Position numbers and translations under genes: made by a program | Shown: one piece after another, positions 47,225-60,567 of the stretch | How the letters are laid out: the number at the start of each line of letters is the position of its first letter | Numbering within the stretch: position 1 is the stretch's first letter | Origin: Zingiber officinale | Lineage: Eukaryota > Streptophyta > Magnoliopsida > Zingiberales > Zingiberaceae | NCBI RefSeq assembly: GCF_018446385.1 | Contig: NC_056001.1 | Location: forward strand, 7,211,600 to 7,275,599 | Direction: 5' to 3' | DNA length: 64,000 bases | The notes under the pieces: generated by a model | The model's database searches: none | What the model saw: the letters and a program-made list of their open reading frames with translations, nothing else | Told to the model about the DNA's origin: nothing

Positions 47225-49764
47225 ATGGGAGAGTCTCTTCAGGAATTCGACTACCTTAGGCGTTCCTTTCCTTTCGTGGAATGGGAACAAAATTTTGAGC
47301 TGATGAGCCAAGTTACAGAGTTCACTGGCTCTGTAATGCAGAATCAGTGCATAGGGTTGATGGATTACTCCAATAATTATTACTTGCCTCACCAGGAGTT
47401 TGCAGTGCCAGTTATTGATAACTCCGTGAGCTTCTTGCCACCTGTTGAATGTCAAAAGCCCATTTTAAAGCAGCAGCCTGTCCCAGGCTCAATTGGAGAA
47501 CATATCCATGAAGACAGGAAAAGGAAGTCAATGGTGGCACCAGATACCAATTCATTGGCTGAGATTAAGGTTAAGAAGAATGTATGTGAAATAGGTTATA
47601 GTTCAAACTTAAGATGAGAAAGCTTCTGAAGGTATTTTTTTAATTACTTACCAATTTCTCTTTTATCTTCAGGCCTCAGGGAGTGGGAAGAGACACAAAA
47701 GAAATTCAAACGAAAAGAACAAACAAAAGGAGGTGGTTCATGTGAGGGCAAGAAGAGGCCAAGCCACTGACAGCCATAGCCTAGCAGAGAGGGTAGGCAA
47801 GTAGTTTGCATGCACTAAAATTCAGTCCCTTGATAGCTTATGTGGTAGGATTGTAGTACTTGTATATATATATGTGGCAAATTAAAAAATGATATTTTCA
47901 TAAAAAATAGAAATAACCTCTTCATTAACATGTAATATTTCAATTCTAATAAGCACGCACTGTTTCAGGAGAGAAGAAAGAAGATAAATGAAAGAATGAA
48001 GCGTTTACAAGATCATGTTCCAGGATGTAACAAGGTAATAGATCAAAGTAATCTTTAAACCAATGGTACAGTTAAAAGTTTCCATTAGTTTGACTTCTAA
48101 GCCATTGCAGAGAATGGGTATGGCAAGGATGCTGGATGAGATAATCAGTTATGTGCAATCGCTGCAAAACCAAGTTGAGGTATCACTTCACTTGTTCAAA
48201 CAACTGTTAATTTTTTCAAAATAACTGATAGGATGAACAGGTGATCATTTCTATATAAAACTTAAACTGTTAAGAATAACCTTGTGCTTTAAAGTCCGCT
48301 AGGTCATTCAGAATATGCTTGAACATGAACCAAAAGTATGGGAACCCAACTAACCCATGAGCTTTGCGCAGATAGTCCCAAGGGAAACAAAGACATATAA
48401 CAGAAAAAAAATAACAGGGGAACAATGTCGAGTTCAATTAATGACACATGCATAGACACCATCCATGTGATGACATAAGTCAAAGTAGCAGGGGTCACTT
48501 ATATAGTATGGTTTAAAAATTCACAATCTTCTTGATTAATTGTGGTACCTGACGCAGTTTCTCTCAATGGAACTCTCGGCCGCTAGCTATGTTCAAGACT
48601 ACAGCATAGGCGCCGGATCCCTTTCGACAGTACAGGTGAAACATCCTTCAGAACTAAATGTTTACAACAACATCTTAATGTGAAAATTGGATATGTGAGG
48701 CAAAGGAAAATGGTCCATTCCTTGTACTTGTGCTTCCCAAAGCGAAAGAGTAGCAAAAAGATTGTTCATTTAAGATGATTGACAAAAAAAAAAAAATCTA
48801 ATAAGTCCTGTAGTTTGTACAGGACTATGATTTATTGTCAGTTTTCAACCTGATACAGAATCCTATGTTAGACTTTAACGACCTCATAAATTAAAGTGAT
48901 AAACTGTATTAATATTCTTAGAAATGGACTGAACAATGCAGTGGATCTTAAAATTTGTGATTAGATTATCCACCATGTTGTTTTTCTAACTATCAGACAC
49001 CTGATGTAGATTCCTTCGCCCCACAAAAGCTGTATAAGAGATAAGAAGGCCAATGTAGTTCTCAATAAAACTTTGTGGATTTTCCACAATACACGAAATT
49101 CTTATCATGGTGGATGTAATCCAGATTCAATAGACATTATTAAAAGAGATAGATGAATTAGGAAAACATGAACAATTATACCACTTTATACCAGAAAGCT
49201 TATGCCGAATCCAAATTAGGACTAGTTTAGCCCCAGTTTAAGTGGAAAAGTAGAAGATTATTTTGATATTCAAATAATCATATTGCACATTTATATGTTA
49301 ACATCAGCATTACATGAATACTGCTAAGAATGCTTAAATTCAACGTAAAAAAAAAAAGAGAGAGAATCATCACTTAATAGGCAGATAATGTAAAGCTAGG
49401 ATGAAAGTTATGAGACATGAGCGCAAAGAATTATTTGCACCAGTTCCAATCAAGAGGGACCGATAATTAAAGAAAGGTCAAAGATGGGATATACAACAAA
49501 TCATTAAGCCAAATACATTCCCACAGAAAAGCACCCAATATTTGTTATGAAAACATGAGCCTTATCTCATGTATATTTTGCAGTGACTCATCTATCTACG
49601 CTTTATAGAAAATGACAGGGGTCAATAATTAAAGCTATCATGTTAATTTGTTGTCACCTTTGCAGGTAGAAAAAGAAGATGGGGCACGAGAGCCAGAGAA
49701 ACTGAAGACGCTGATGGAGGGGCATGGAGACTGCACTAGCTTCCATTCATCAGTGCCCTTTTGA
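47225..49764 (+). CDS. bHLH transcription factor, BEE/HBI1-like, six exons, 262 aa
   Basis: Exons 47225-47581, 47673-47792, 47969-48034, 48111-48179, 48558-48635 and 49666-49764, all with GT/AG borders and all in phase 0 (789 nt with stop). Exons 2-4 encode the DNA-binding domain: VHVRARRGQATDSHSLAER, ERRKKINERMKRLQDHVPGC and MGMARMLDEIISYVQSLQNQ. His154, Glu158 and Arg162 give the H-E-R set for E-box/G-box (CACGTG) recognition; helices 1 and 2 support dimerisation. The RARRGQATDSHSLAER core and the following VEFLSMEL place it in subfamily XII (BEE, HBI1, CIB), nuclear regulators of cell elongation under brassinosteroid, light and gibberellin control. The N-terminal 119 residues are variable, as in the family. 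The start chosen is the first ATG of the frame. The fifth intron is 1030 bp. I see no stop or missing core residue. Confidence 0.9.
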
Positions 49765-51568
49765 CTCGTCTTTCGTCTCTTGGCTTTACCATGTCTATGA
49801 CTACATACATTGCTCCAAATCCAGCCCAAGTGATGTCTGTTCCCCACAACCCATGCATGTCACAGAAGGATCACGTAAGAGCTACATACTTTTCTGCACA
49901 CGAGTGTGGTCCTTAAACAAAGACAACATAAACCAATCTGTTCTTATCACTTTGTTTTGTGTCTCATTCAATTATCCTTTCACCAGGTCATGTATTCATT
50001 ATCTCTCATCACAATTACCCTAATAATAATTTCCACTATTTAAACCCTAAAGCACAGTCGATAATCAACAAGTGTTAATTATTTAAACCCTAAAGCACAC
50101 TTATCCTAAGGATTTGATGGACGACATAGGATAATATGCAATAATTGAAGGAATCGTACAAGAATCGCTCGTAGGTTGACTGGACAGGAATAATATACCA
50201 GATGAAAAAAAAGGAGACAGAGATGAAGGCATTAACCTTCCGTCTGCCGGAAACGGACACCGCGTAGATAACCGGAAGCAGCCGCCGCAACGGCCGGTAG
50301 TAGTCCTCTCTTCACTTGGCAATCCGCCGCCTCATTCGCCGTCTGTCACCTTCGATTCTTTCCACTGAGCATGGGCAACAGCCAAATGGTTTACTATTTT
50401 CATATTGGGCCTGGACGTCTTACTGGGCCAATTTAAATCCATACGAATCTAGAATATTTACATGGGCCATGGAGAATTTATTAATTAATTAACAATTATC
50501 TTTTTCAACGTTTAAGCATTATGTAGAGCCTATATCATTGGTTAATTGATTATACTTTTTATTATTTTTGAATAATATTTATTTAACAATCATATTTTTT
50601 TATTCATCAGAAGATTAATTGAATTTTTCTTTTTCAATCCCTGGATATGATTTTGACTTGGTCAACCTATTCAACTTGATTGGTCTGCTCAGCTTAGTCA
50701 GCTCTTGACTCAGTCTGACTGATATTAACATGTTCAATTTACTTGATTTAACAATTTTCAATCTGCTAGAGCCAACCAATTGATTTGGCTTAATCAACTC
50801 GGCTAGATATGATTGGCTTAATTTTACCAACCAAATTTGCTCACCTGATTGATTAGTTTGGCCTACTTTACCAATTAATCACTCGACCATTCGTGCAACC
50901 CTTCTACTACAATTGACTCAATCAACTTGTTCAATTATTCTATTTGACTTATGTGAGCCCAAGCATCTCTAACCATGTTTATACACATTTTGTGTGAGGA
51001 TGCAATAGAATAAAAATATATATATATATATATTATTTGATAAATGAAATAGACGATATAGAATAACCATTATAAAACTGAATAAAAACAAAATATTTCT
51101 CAGATGTATCTAAATTTAAAGAAAATAAAATTAAATTAAATCCAAAGAAAACTAAAACCTCTCCTCATCATTAATTAATTAATTAATTAATTAATTCCAC
51201 TGTTTGTTTTTGTTTTCTTCCCCGGGAAGAGAATGGCCGCCCAATTCGCCCTCGACACCCGGCTTCACCCTGCCTCTCACATCTTTTCCCAGCTCTGCCA
51301 ACTCCAAATTTGAACCAGACTCCAAAAAATTCCTGCGTAATTGCATGCCGAACAGTAGCGCACGCCTCTCTTTTCAGGCCGATCCCCAGTCCAGTAGATA
51401 ATTAGTCGAGCACCAGAGTGGCCACCTATTCTGCCTCTCCCATAACTTGCAAATTACCTAGTCTTCTCCCTATGCTCTGTCTCCCATTCACTAATCACTA
51501 CGGATAAAAACATAGAGTTAGAGAGCCTTTTAGCTATATATCTTTCTATCTACCAGCAGCAGGTAGCA
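49765..51568. other. Spacer between the bHLH and MYB genes
   Basis: The first part is the bHLH 3' region. At 50390-50470 are three TGGGCC/TGGGCT words followed on the minus strand by a GC-rich segment. 50640-50960 is a low-complexity run of ttgacTNNNtcaacttg words. Then come a (TA)n run (51015-51033) and an (AATT)n run (51170-51197). A GC-rich tract at 51220-51400 has a short open frame of no known type and probably belongs to the MYB promoter or leader. Confidence 0.45.
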
Positions 51569-52610
51569 ATGTCTGATAAAAGTAGTTCATCGTCCATCAA
51601 ATATCAGGAGATGGAGCTACGGCGAGGTCCCTGGACTCTAGAGGAAGATTCTCTCCTCATCCACTATATTGCCTGCCACGGCGAAGGTCGCTGGAACCTC
51701 CTCGCTAGGTCCTCAGGTTCACTCCTCGTCGGAACCCCTGCTTAATTATTTCGGTATAATTAATTATATATAGCTTTCCTGATTTAAATCGTTTGATGTG
51801 GGTGCAGGGTTGAAGAGAACCGGCAAGAGCTGCCGTCTCCGGTGGTTGAATTATCTGAAGCCGGATATAAAGCGCGGCAATCTCTCCGCCGAGGAGCAGC
51901 TCTTGATCCTCGAACTCCACTCCAAGTGGGGCAACAGGTGGTAGCTAGATGCAAATTAATAAATTCTCAAAATCTCGATTAATCCTAATTAAGAGTACGG
52001 TTGGGCTGCAGCCAGACATGATCCTCATTACGAGCCAAAAAAGGAAAAGAAAAGCAAATTATTTCAATCCCTCTTTTATGCGTTATGCAGATGGTCTCGG
52101 ATCGCACAGTATTTACCAGGGCGAACCGACAACGAGATCAAGAACTACTGGCGGACGCGGGTGCAGAAGCAAGCGCGGCAGCTGCGGGTCGATGCCAACA
52201 GCAGCGTCTTCCGTGACGCCGTCCGCTGCTACTGGATGCCGCGACTGCTCGACGAAGCCTCCGCTTCCGCTGCCATCGCTGCCGCCGCCACTCCCTTTCT
52301 CTCACAGCACCCACCTGACCCTCAGTTTTTACATGATCGTCAAGAATTTGCTCAATTACCCACCGAGAATTGCCACTCCCAAGTCCTCATCCCTCACATG
52401 CCCCAATCCTCCTCGAACGATCAGGATCAACTCGCACGATTCGATCCTCCTCCGATGGAAGCCGCCGCCATAACGACGCCGGACGATGTTAGCTTTGATC
52501 CGGCCTTCAGCAATTGCAGCGATATTGTTAGCGACATGACTAACGGTGGGCAAAGCGAATGGGGTATGGATGAACTCTATGGCATGCTGAGAGGCTACAT
52601 GAAATACTAG
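51569..52610 (+). CDS. R2R3-MYB transcription factor, subgroup 20 (MYB2/62/78/108-like), 265 aa
   Basis: Exons 51569-51716, 51808-51937 and 52091-52610, with the two intron positions typical of R2R3-MYB genes (798 nt with stop). R2 has Trp22, Trp42 and Trp62 at 20-residue spacing ([23 protein letters not shown]); R3 has Leu75, Trp94 and Trp113 ([20 protein letters not shown]). These repeats bind MYB-core DNA. Directly after R3 comes [20 protein letters not shown] and YWMPRLL (residues 140-146), the W-x-PRL signature of subgroup 20, whose members act in jasmonate, ABA, senescence, stamen and phosphate-starvation responses. The C-terminal part is acidic, ending [13 protein letters not shown], a likely activation region. 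R3 residues needed for DNA contact (NEIKNYW) are intact. It lies 1.8 kb behind the bHLH gene on the same strand. Confidence 0.93.
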
Positions 52611-54470
52611 GTAGAAGACCATTATTCCGATCCCGATCGATCAGTATAACTTGGATTGATATATAGGTAAAATTAGTGCGACTTGCGAATTATCGTCTGT
52701 AATTGTTATGAACATATTCATTGGGGGAGAGAGATGGTGCATCATATATAATATATATTTTCTCAATAGCTCGAGGTTGATTGAGAAATTTGGAAGTGGG
52801 AGCAAAGTGATTGATCGAGCTAGTGGGAAGAGATGGTGCAATTGGATCGATGCTGGATTTTTGTGATGGTACCATCAAATCCGAGTGTGATGGTTGTTCT
52901 GATGCTCCAGTACGCCTGCAAACCAACAACGCTTGATGTGCCAGCAGCTGATCATGCAACAGGGAACGTTCAAACAAAAGGCAAACCGATTCCTTTAATT
53001 GGATCAAAAACCAATAATGAAAAGGAAAAAAAAAATAGTTCCAAACTGCTTTATGAGCATTGTAGTGGTAGATCTCTGATTGATTGAGGTGAAATTAGGG
53101 TTGGCATCTGGTTGTTGTGGTGCATCATTATCATCTATAGATAATTCATTTTTAAAGCTTCTTTATGTAATCGAGCGTACGCTAACTATGAATATGTTAT
53201 CATGTTTATTAGGCACGTGGAAGAAGACGATTGTAAATATCTTGACAATGAATATGATCAGATGACAAAAACAATGTCATATACAATGATATATATTGAG
53301 ATAAGATTCTGAGGTTCCATTTCAGTTTTAGCTAGGTCCAACCATCAAATGTGAAATTTAACTCTTAAGATTATACTTACTCAAGTCTTGTCAAGTTTGG
53401 AAAATTTAGAAAGCATTTAACTTTGTCTTGAGTTTTGAAGTGGGTTTAGTTGCTGTCTCCTAACTTAACTTCTCGAGAATTAACTTCTTTTTCTATGGCT
53501 TGTCTTGAATGCCACACATGCTATTGGTGATCACAATAGAAAATCAAACAGTTGTTGGAGAGCACGCACAAAACAAAACAATGTAATAATAATAATAATA
53601 ATAATATTAATATAATGCAGAAAAAGAATATTTAAGTGTTCCATCAAATCATGCATTCAGTGTCAAGTAGACGCGTGAAGAGACTAAACTCTTGAGAGAG
53701 GCCACCTTCGCGTAGCTTTTCAATTAGTACCGTATAGCTAGGCCAACTAGTACCGTATGTCTAGGCCTACTAGGGAGATTCCCACCTATCTCCAATAGCA
53801 GCTATTCATCAAGCCATCTACAATTAGAAACTATTGGGAATCACCCAACTTTCCCTTCGAATGGACCATTGTACCCTGACACTCAAATGGGAACTAACTC
53901 AACCTCCACTTGAGTTCCCTCCACTAGACTCCTCTACTGATTTTCATTTTAACTCTACTCATATCGGATCCATGGCTTCGAGTAATAACAAACATAATAT
54001 TTACATACAAATAATTTGGAGTTTGAAACAACACAGCAACCTTATGAGGAGACAGGAGGATACGCAGAACTAAGAGGTAGTTTCGGCTTCAAATTGGATC
54101 TATTGTCAAATCCATCTCTTTTTGTTATTTTAGTTATTGGCTCTTTTTTATGACCACAGTGGGAAAAGGGGAGAATCGCTCGTCTAGAATTCATAGATCT
54201 TATAGGCTTTCGTGTCCCACTGATTGGTGGAGGATAGGTTTTATCCTTTGGAGGAGCTGTCGTTTTAGTAGTTATTGGAGAAAACATTTTATTATTGCTC
54301 CAGAGGAAAAGTAAAGTTTGTCTAAAAAATATTTGGAGCTCCACGGTTAATAGAACATGATTTCGAGTAGAAAGGCATAACTAAACCTCCGTGTTTGTTT
54401 GTATCTGATTTCTTTCGAATGCGGTGGTCTTGTTACCGAGTCAACTTAGTTTTTGAGGATTAGGAAGCAA
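52611..54470. other. MYB 3' flank and intergenic DNA
   Basis: No further gene was recognised. There is an (ATA)n microsatellite at 53584-53611, and the word tagtaccgtat is doubled around 53726-53756. A minus-strand open frame of 100 codons (54344-54042) has no motif I know. Confidence 0.4.
53584..53611. repeat. (AAT)n microsatellite
   Basis: About nine ATA units in a row. Confidence 0.9.
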
Positions 54471-55958
54471 CTGATTGAAATATTTTCCAGGGTCCTCAAA
54501 TTGACCAGTACTAAGGTACAAGACAAAACATCTCATTCATGACATCTAACACGAACAACGGATTCAAAGTCATGCCTCTCGTAGGCTTTCTTTTCATGAT
54601 GATAGCAAGTGAAAAATGGCAGTCTGTATGTTGAAGATCTTCTTCCAAAAGTCCTGGTGATAAGACTCGCACACCTGTTGCACTGTTTCTGGAGATGTTA
54701 GCCATTATGCTGGGAAAAAAAAAACCAGTAGAGGATTTTGTTAGTTCAACTTGGAAAATGCAAGACTTTTGATTACCTTTCATAAAGAAAGTCGAGAATA
54801 TCATCACAGACTGTAAGAATTGCTACCACTAGTAGAATTCCTTGTCAGTGCCTACTTGGCCCGGTAAGGGAGACTGATTGTGAGATTTATTAAGATGTAA
54901 AGTTGAAGAAGTCACTCTTAGTGAGTCAGCAGGTTGGAATGCATAAGGACATTCAATGAGCTGCAAAGATTTACTTTCTAAAACCTTTTAAATTGGTAAT
55001 CAAAGGGAAATAGCACGGGGCTCTAATTCAAATATATCGAGCTTTCCATGCTACTCGTCTTCTTCTTCCTTGTTTGTTTGTGTTAATTTCTTAAGTATGA
55101 AGTTTGGAAGACTCAAGAAAATACAGTTCGACTACAAATATGCTATCAAGTGTTCAACGTGTAAAAAATAATAATAATACACGGTCAATTTCCTAATAAA
55201 GACTCACATTTGGGTCCTGTGCTTAAGGTAGCTTGGACACAGGCAGAACAAATTGAACTGCAGAATTCACCTGCGATGAGAGAACCAGTGTTTTCAAAAC
55301 CAGAATGAGCAAGGAACTGGAGACCATGCTTACCCAGTTTTAGGATTGTATGTGTCAAAAATCAGGTCCAGTAGGTCGCTCTCCACTAATTGAACTGCAG
55401 CTGTTTGGCCTCAGATTATTGGTTGAATAGACTGGTCCAGTGCAGGTCAAAAAAACACTGGAGAAGATGAGCATCTCTCACCACCAAAATTAGCAGCTCA
55501 GATAGCTAACAAACAGCAAGCACGTGTTTCCTCAAATTTACTCCAAAATTATAACATTAATGGCATTCAATAGAAAATTATTATTATGCTGATTCTTCCA
55601 ACTTGTATCTAGAAACAGAGCAGGTTGAAAAAAGGGTTCGCCAAACATCATTACCTAAGGAACGTTTAGTATATTTACTGTGAAAGTCTAGCCTCATACT
55701 TGAACAGATCCACCTGTGCTATTCTAAAAATGGTTAAGAATATCAATGCAAACTACTTGAATCATTATCAATAGTTACCAACAATAAATAATTGGAAAAA
55801 CAAGGCCATTCTTCTCCTAGGAATGCTTAAAGAATATTGTTAGCCATGATCATTGGTGGAAACATATTTTTCAGAGAGGAAGCACTAAGGAAACATCTAT
55901 ATGTTACCAGTATTTTACGAATCAATAGCAAAATGTCATGTACTAGAAATTAACACAC

Positions 55959-58633
55959 CTGTTTGTAAGTGAGCATTGAACAGAGTGTTTGTATATCTAT
56001 GTACTTTGGTGTCAGTCCAGCTCGCACAACATTGTCTGATGCAGACATACATTGAATGCATTCACCAGATGTATATAGGCATGGGGTTCATTCGGACCAA
56101 TATACAGTGCTTCACCTGGGCTAAGCTTCACGTAATTGAAGAAAAAATGCCAGAACACCAACATCAGCTTGATATTGCTTCTCCAGAAGTAGTGCCAGTT
56201 GTTCTTTCTCTGATAGCCTCCTAGTCTAAATGCAGTAAAATAAACTATCAGAAAAATGAACAATAAGAAGGATAGAATATTTGAATGGCACGCCAATCCA
56301 GCACAGAAATACAAATGGGCCATTGCACTAGGGCTGGTTGTGTACATGGATGTTTTCCACAACTAAAACAATTATGACTGACGTTCATGAGGTTTTGACA
56401 TGCCTTGGAATTAGTTCTAAGACGTGATGAAGGGTGTCTTTCATAAATCTTAGATATGTTGTGTTGCCTACATTGAACTCGAGTATGCACTAGGAATTAG
56501 TCCTACTCGGTAATCATGCCCTGGTCCATCCCCCATTGAGGCATCAACAACTACTAGCACTGTAGAGAAGAAGCAATCTCTACAAGTATTGAGATTACTG
56601 ACTCTTTTTCACTCAACAGGAGGAATCCCAAATATTGTTATCGAATGACTTCATGATCACAGAACCCCTAAATTTGATTTGGTCAGATAGGACAATTTGG
56701 CTTTGCATTTACTTAGTGAGAAATGAGAAGAAAAACACTAGAGCAGTTAATAAACAAGACCTAGAAACCTCCTCAAAAAATGCCTCACTTGATGAGCATC
56801 CTTTAGTATTTAGTTATTCTCAGAAGATTCCATCACAATGCAAACCAACAAGCCCCAGAAATCGACATCAATACCAACTGGACTATGAGTCAGTTACAAC
56901 ATAACTTGATGACAAGCAACATGATTCAGTACGGAATTTTTCGTGGTAAAACCAGTAACTCTATGCCAAACAAAAACGCAAACAAAAGCTTGTATAAATG
57001 ACATCAGAGCATATCAAGGAATCTTCAATAAAAAAGGGAAAAAAGGTAATGAAGGTACATAAATTTTTGTTGGAAATAGTAACTGACAAACATAGAAGAT
57101 ACGAGTTTGGGAAAGATATATAAGCAACAAATGGCATTTTTTGATTATCCTTTCCATGTATTGCCCTCATTCTACCTATTGTTATCTGAGAGCTTAAGTT
57201 TGAGATTTGAATTCGGATTATGTTCCTTCAAAGGTGTTAGTTAAGTATTTCAACTAATACAAGACAATTCACAAGAAAAGGAAGCTTCGAATATTAATGA
57301 TGATAATCAAGAAACATCTACTCATACCTAAAAAAATTAAGAGAAATAAATTTCAGTAGAGCTGTAGAAAATTTAGGAGAAAATAATACACATTTGCATT
57401 GTTAACAGAAATAGTATTAAGCAAACTGATAAATCAAAATTATTGAAAGTGCAAGAAGATATGCTCAACAATAAGTAATAACACTCATATGTTCAAATGG
57501 CATACGAGGATAACTGCATGATCAAATATTTACTGAGGTATTTAAACAACTAAAAATAGGAGCAAAATTTAATAACCAGGTAAGTTGAACCCATGTGGCA
57601 AGTTCTGATTCTCAAATCTAATAGAATCAATTTCATTCTCCAAAGGTTTCTAATCAGACAATTTGACATTAGTCTGAAATACTTCATAGATCACTTTAAG
57701 TAGACGACATTAAAATTTTATGTTACTGGTCAAAGGAGAAAACAACACCATGTCTAATTGTATTTTTTTTCATCCTTAGTTATTAGACCAAAGAACAAAA
57801 TGGCACACATTTCACTGTCCTCTGAATTCAGAATTTTTATATGAGAATAACTCTACATAAATAGGTTAGTTTGCGTTATTTTCAGCTTCTAAACGATTTT
57901 TTAGTTTAGAAACCAGCGTTGAGATTATATCTTTATTTGCTGACATAAGCTTAATGAAGGCAGATTGCATAACAGCTTTTGCATTCATATAGCCATTTAG
58001 CTCTCTTGTCCAGATAATTTTGCTTGCTTCATCATTACCAACCAGCTCTGTGATTTCGGGCACACTAAGAACATCCTTGAGTTCCTACACAGTATCAAGA
58101 CAACAAAGTGACTTTGTTATATTTTTACAAAGCAATAAAGAACCGAAATCAATCTATTGAATGATTATCTTAAAACTGAATGATACATATAAAAGTGAAA
58201 TAGCACAGATGACCAATACATACAATAATATAAAGGATTTTGTTACATTTTACAAGGCAATCAAAAATCAAAAGCAATCTATTGCATCCTTCTCTTAAAC
58301 CTGAATGATAGGTATGACAGTGAGAGCATAGATGACAAGTACATTTTAAAATATAAATAATTATTGTTAATCAGATAAAGGTAACCGTGTAAAATTGGAA
58401 GAGAAATGGAGAATATGTGAATGAGAAACAAAAGACAATCTAGATATTAACAGCTGAAAGAGTACTTGAATGTACCTCCATGCTGACAAAACCACATAGT
58501 GCTTTGAACTCTGTCAGAGCAATCACCATCTTTGGCTTATGGTTAGGATCCTTATAGACACTCGGACGCATCATATGAAGCATCCTCGCTAGCTCCTTAT
58601 CTGGGTGTGTTTGTATGGACAATGCTTTAGCCA
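55959..58633 (-). pseudogene. Mannose-6-phosphate isomerase gene fragment, three exons, frameshifted
   Basis: Minus-strand exon 58633-58476 reads AKALSIQTHPDKELARMLHM and VYKDPNHKPKM, then TEFKALCGFVSME with a GTACAT donor: the metal- and substrate-binding core of type I phosphomannose isomerase, which interconverts mannose-6-P and fructose-6-P for GDP-mannose and ascorbate synthesis. Exon 58084-57866 reads ELKDVLSVPEITELVGNDEA and KLMSANKDIISTLVSKLKN but runs into TAA without a donor. Exon 56225-55959 holds LSEKEQLALLLEKQYQADVG, FNYVKLSPGEALYIG, NEPHAY and [14 protein letters not shown], with one extra T in the FFFN run and two extra bases after NEPHAY. The 5' exons are replaced by a Gypsy LTR at 58962, and the 3' exons were not found. 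The gene is dead. Confidence 0.85.
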
Positions 58634-58961
58634 CTGACAATATTTACCCAAAAATACAAGAACAAGCACAATTCAGCATCACCATAGTATTACAACTACC
58701 AAAAACTTACCTCCACACCAAGACAAAAAATATACAAATATTAACTGCTTGTTTTGAAGAATTTAGTTTCATGAAATAAAAACTCTATTTTTAATATTAT
58801 ACTAGATTTTTAGCCATAGTTGAAAAAAATGAGAATTAAAATTATATCTGGGATTGAAAATTTGATATCAGAAATTGCAGGATTTGGGATTCAAAATTCA
58901 TAGGAATTCCTTGGTCTAAACAAATACTAAATTGTAATATAATCTAAGATACCATGCATAA

Positions 58962-59240
58962 TGATGCTGTCCGGAAGCGGTGAAGGCGGTAGGCTGGGGA
59001 CGCGGCTTGCTATTGACCCAATGTGAAAACTCTGCACTGTCTACAACACAGAGAGCGTTAATGTTGAGCCAGGGAAGGGGTCTCCGGTGTTGGCCCTCCA
59101 ACGCTCAAGTCAGTGATCGGTTTATAGAGAGGAAATAGTGAAGACCAACAGTAGCAAATGAGCATGTAAAATTATTGAGCATCGCATACCTCCACCTGTA
59201 GTTGGAGACCTCTTTTATAGTGTTACTGTTGTGTCTATGC
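58962..59240 (-). repeat. Gypsy LTR fragment (Tekay/Del-like)
   Basis: On the minus strand it has a TATA box (CTATAAAAGAGG, about 59210-59221), then ACTTGAGCGTTGGAGGGCC, GGAGACCCCTTCCCTGGCTC, TTCACATTGGGTC and CTTCCGGACAGCATCA ending at 58962, the familiar order of R/U5 words in this lineage. The upstream border is not defined and may extend to about 59.8 kb. It abuts the first surviving exon region of the mannose-6-phosphate isomerase copy. Confidence 0.65.
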
Positions 59241-60540
59241 ACACATCTCAAAGCACTTGCACGCTTCCTAAAGCATTCCTAAGAAAGGATTTGCCAAAAA
59301 GTGCTTCTGATACCTTTCCTTAAATGAGCATGCAAATCTCTATAATTTGACAGACTGGAAGCTTCTAAAGCACGATTTGTCTGCAAGATATTATTTGTCC
59401 TTTATAGTACAAACTTCTAAAAGAGTATGACGTAGCAGGTACATGGGGCCTACGTTATGTCGACCAGCCATCACTTAGGGAGACCGCCAACTCGGCCTTA
59501 TGGAGCGTCGTCCATGACTTGGTCTTCACTCGGTTGCTTCCTTGGCCGTAAGGACACAACATGTCCGATCAATCGACCTCCCCGATCAGCTGATGTAGTC
59601 GATCGGGTTTAGGAATGCTAATCAATGAAGCTTGCCTGCCCATCCTAGGTTGAGACAAATCGTCCGGTCGAGCGGGAGACCCGATCAGACATTCACGTCC
59701 AACCGGCTACGTGGGTAGCTCGAGCAAGCCGCTTCAATTACTCCTTGGCTTTGACCTCCACGCCAACCGGTCTTTCCTATTTTGACCCCTTTTTTGAGGT
59801 CCTCTTTTATCACCGCATTACAAGCTTCCCCTTCAAGTCTAGTCGAAGGAGGTTGTAAGTTCGACTGATTGGACCTTTAGTACTATAAGCACTCCTCCTT
59901 TCCGGCCGGGCATTTTGCTTTCTTGGCTGCCGCTCAACCTAAGCAACCATGGCCTTTAAAGTTTCTCCACGAATTCCTTACTCCCCGACCGGGGGCTTTG
60001 TGGTATGATGCCGCTAGGCCTGAATGCTGGCGATCCTTGGTTGTTTGTTATTTTCTGCCTCAACTTTTTCCCGAGCGACCTCTAATTTTGCATAGTGCTC
60101 TTCTTATCACAGCTGACATCATCTTAATTTCTCAAAAATCGATCAAATCCTCTGCCATTAATGCAAAGCATGTCGTGCATGCTTTTTCATCATGCGCCTG
60201 ATGATCACCTCCATTCCTCATAAATGCCTCCTATTATTTACTGTCACGTCTCACGATCCCCTACCGCCAAATATTCAATGTGACAAGTGACTATTGGGAT
60301 TCGATGTGATAGCGACCTTTTCAAATTTTGACGGTCTATCAAATCTCGTTTCCCCAAACCCTTGATCGGACGGCCCCGAACAGCCGGCAATAACGTGTTT
60401 AAAGCCTTTGTTTTTCTTTACACTGTATAGCCTTTGTTTCAGCCTTTGTCTTCCTCCTTTACACTTTCTTCTTTTTTTTTAGTCTCTGTTTGTTGCCACC
60501 GGCAATCCGCGTTCCAGTAAGTTTAATCCTTCTTCTCTCG
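59241..60540. other. LTR or leader of the retroelement at the right end
   Basis: It is rich in cgatcgg / gaccggtc / ccgatcag words, as in 61-62 kb, which suggests it belongs to the same element. An open frame at 59923-60201 has no motif I know. Borders not found. Confidence 0.35.
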
Positions 60541-60567
60541 ATTTTTTATCTTCATCTTCTCCTCCTC

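Noticed and set aside
54042-54344. Possible organelle DNA insertion
   Set aside because: I looked for chloroplast or mitochondrial gene sequence in both strands and could not match it to any organelle protein.
54511-54807. Candidate last exons of the mannose-6-phosphate isomerase gene
   Set aside because: I checked the minus-strand frames here, including one with a QQVCESYHQDFWKKIF stretch, and none fits the C-terminal part of the enzyme.
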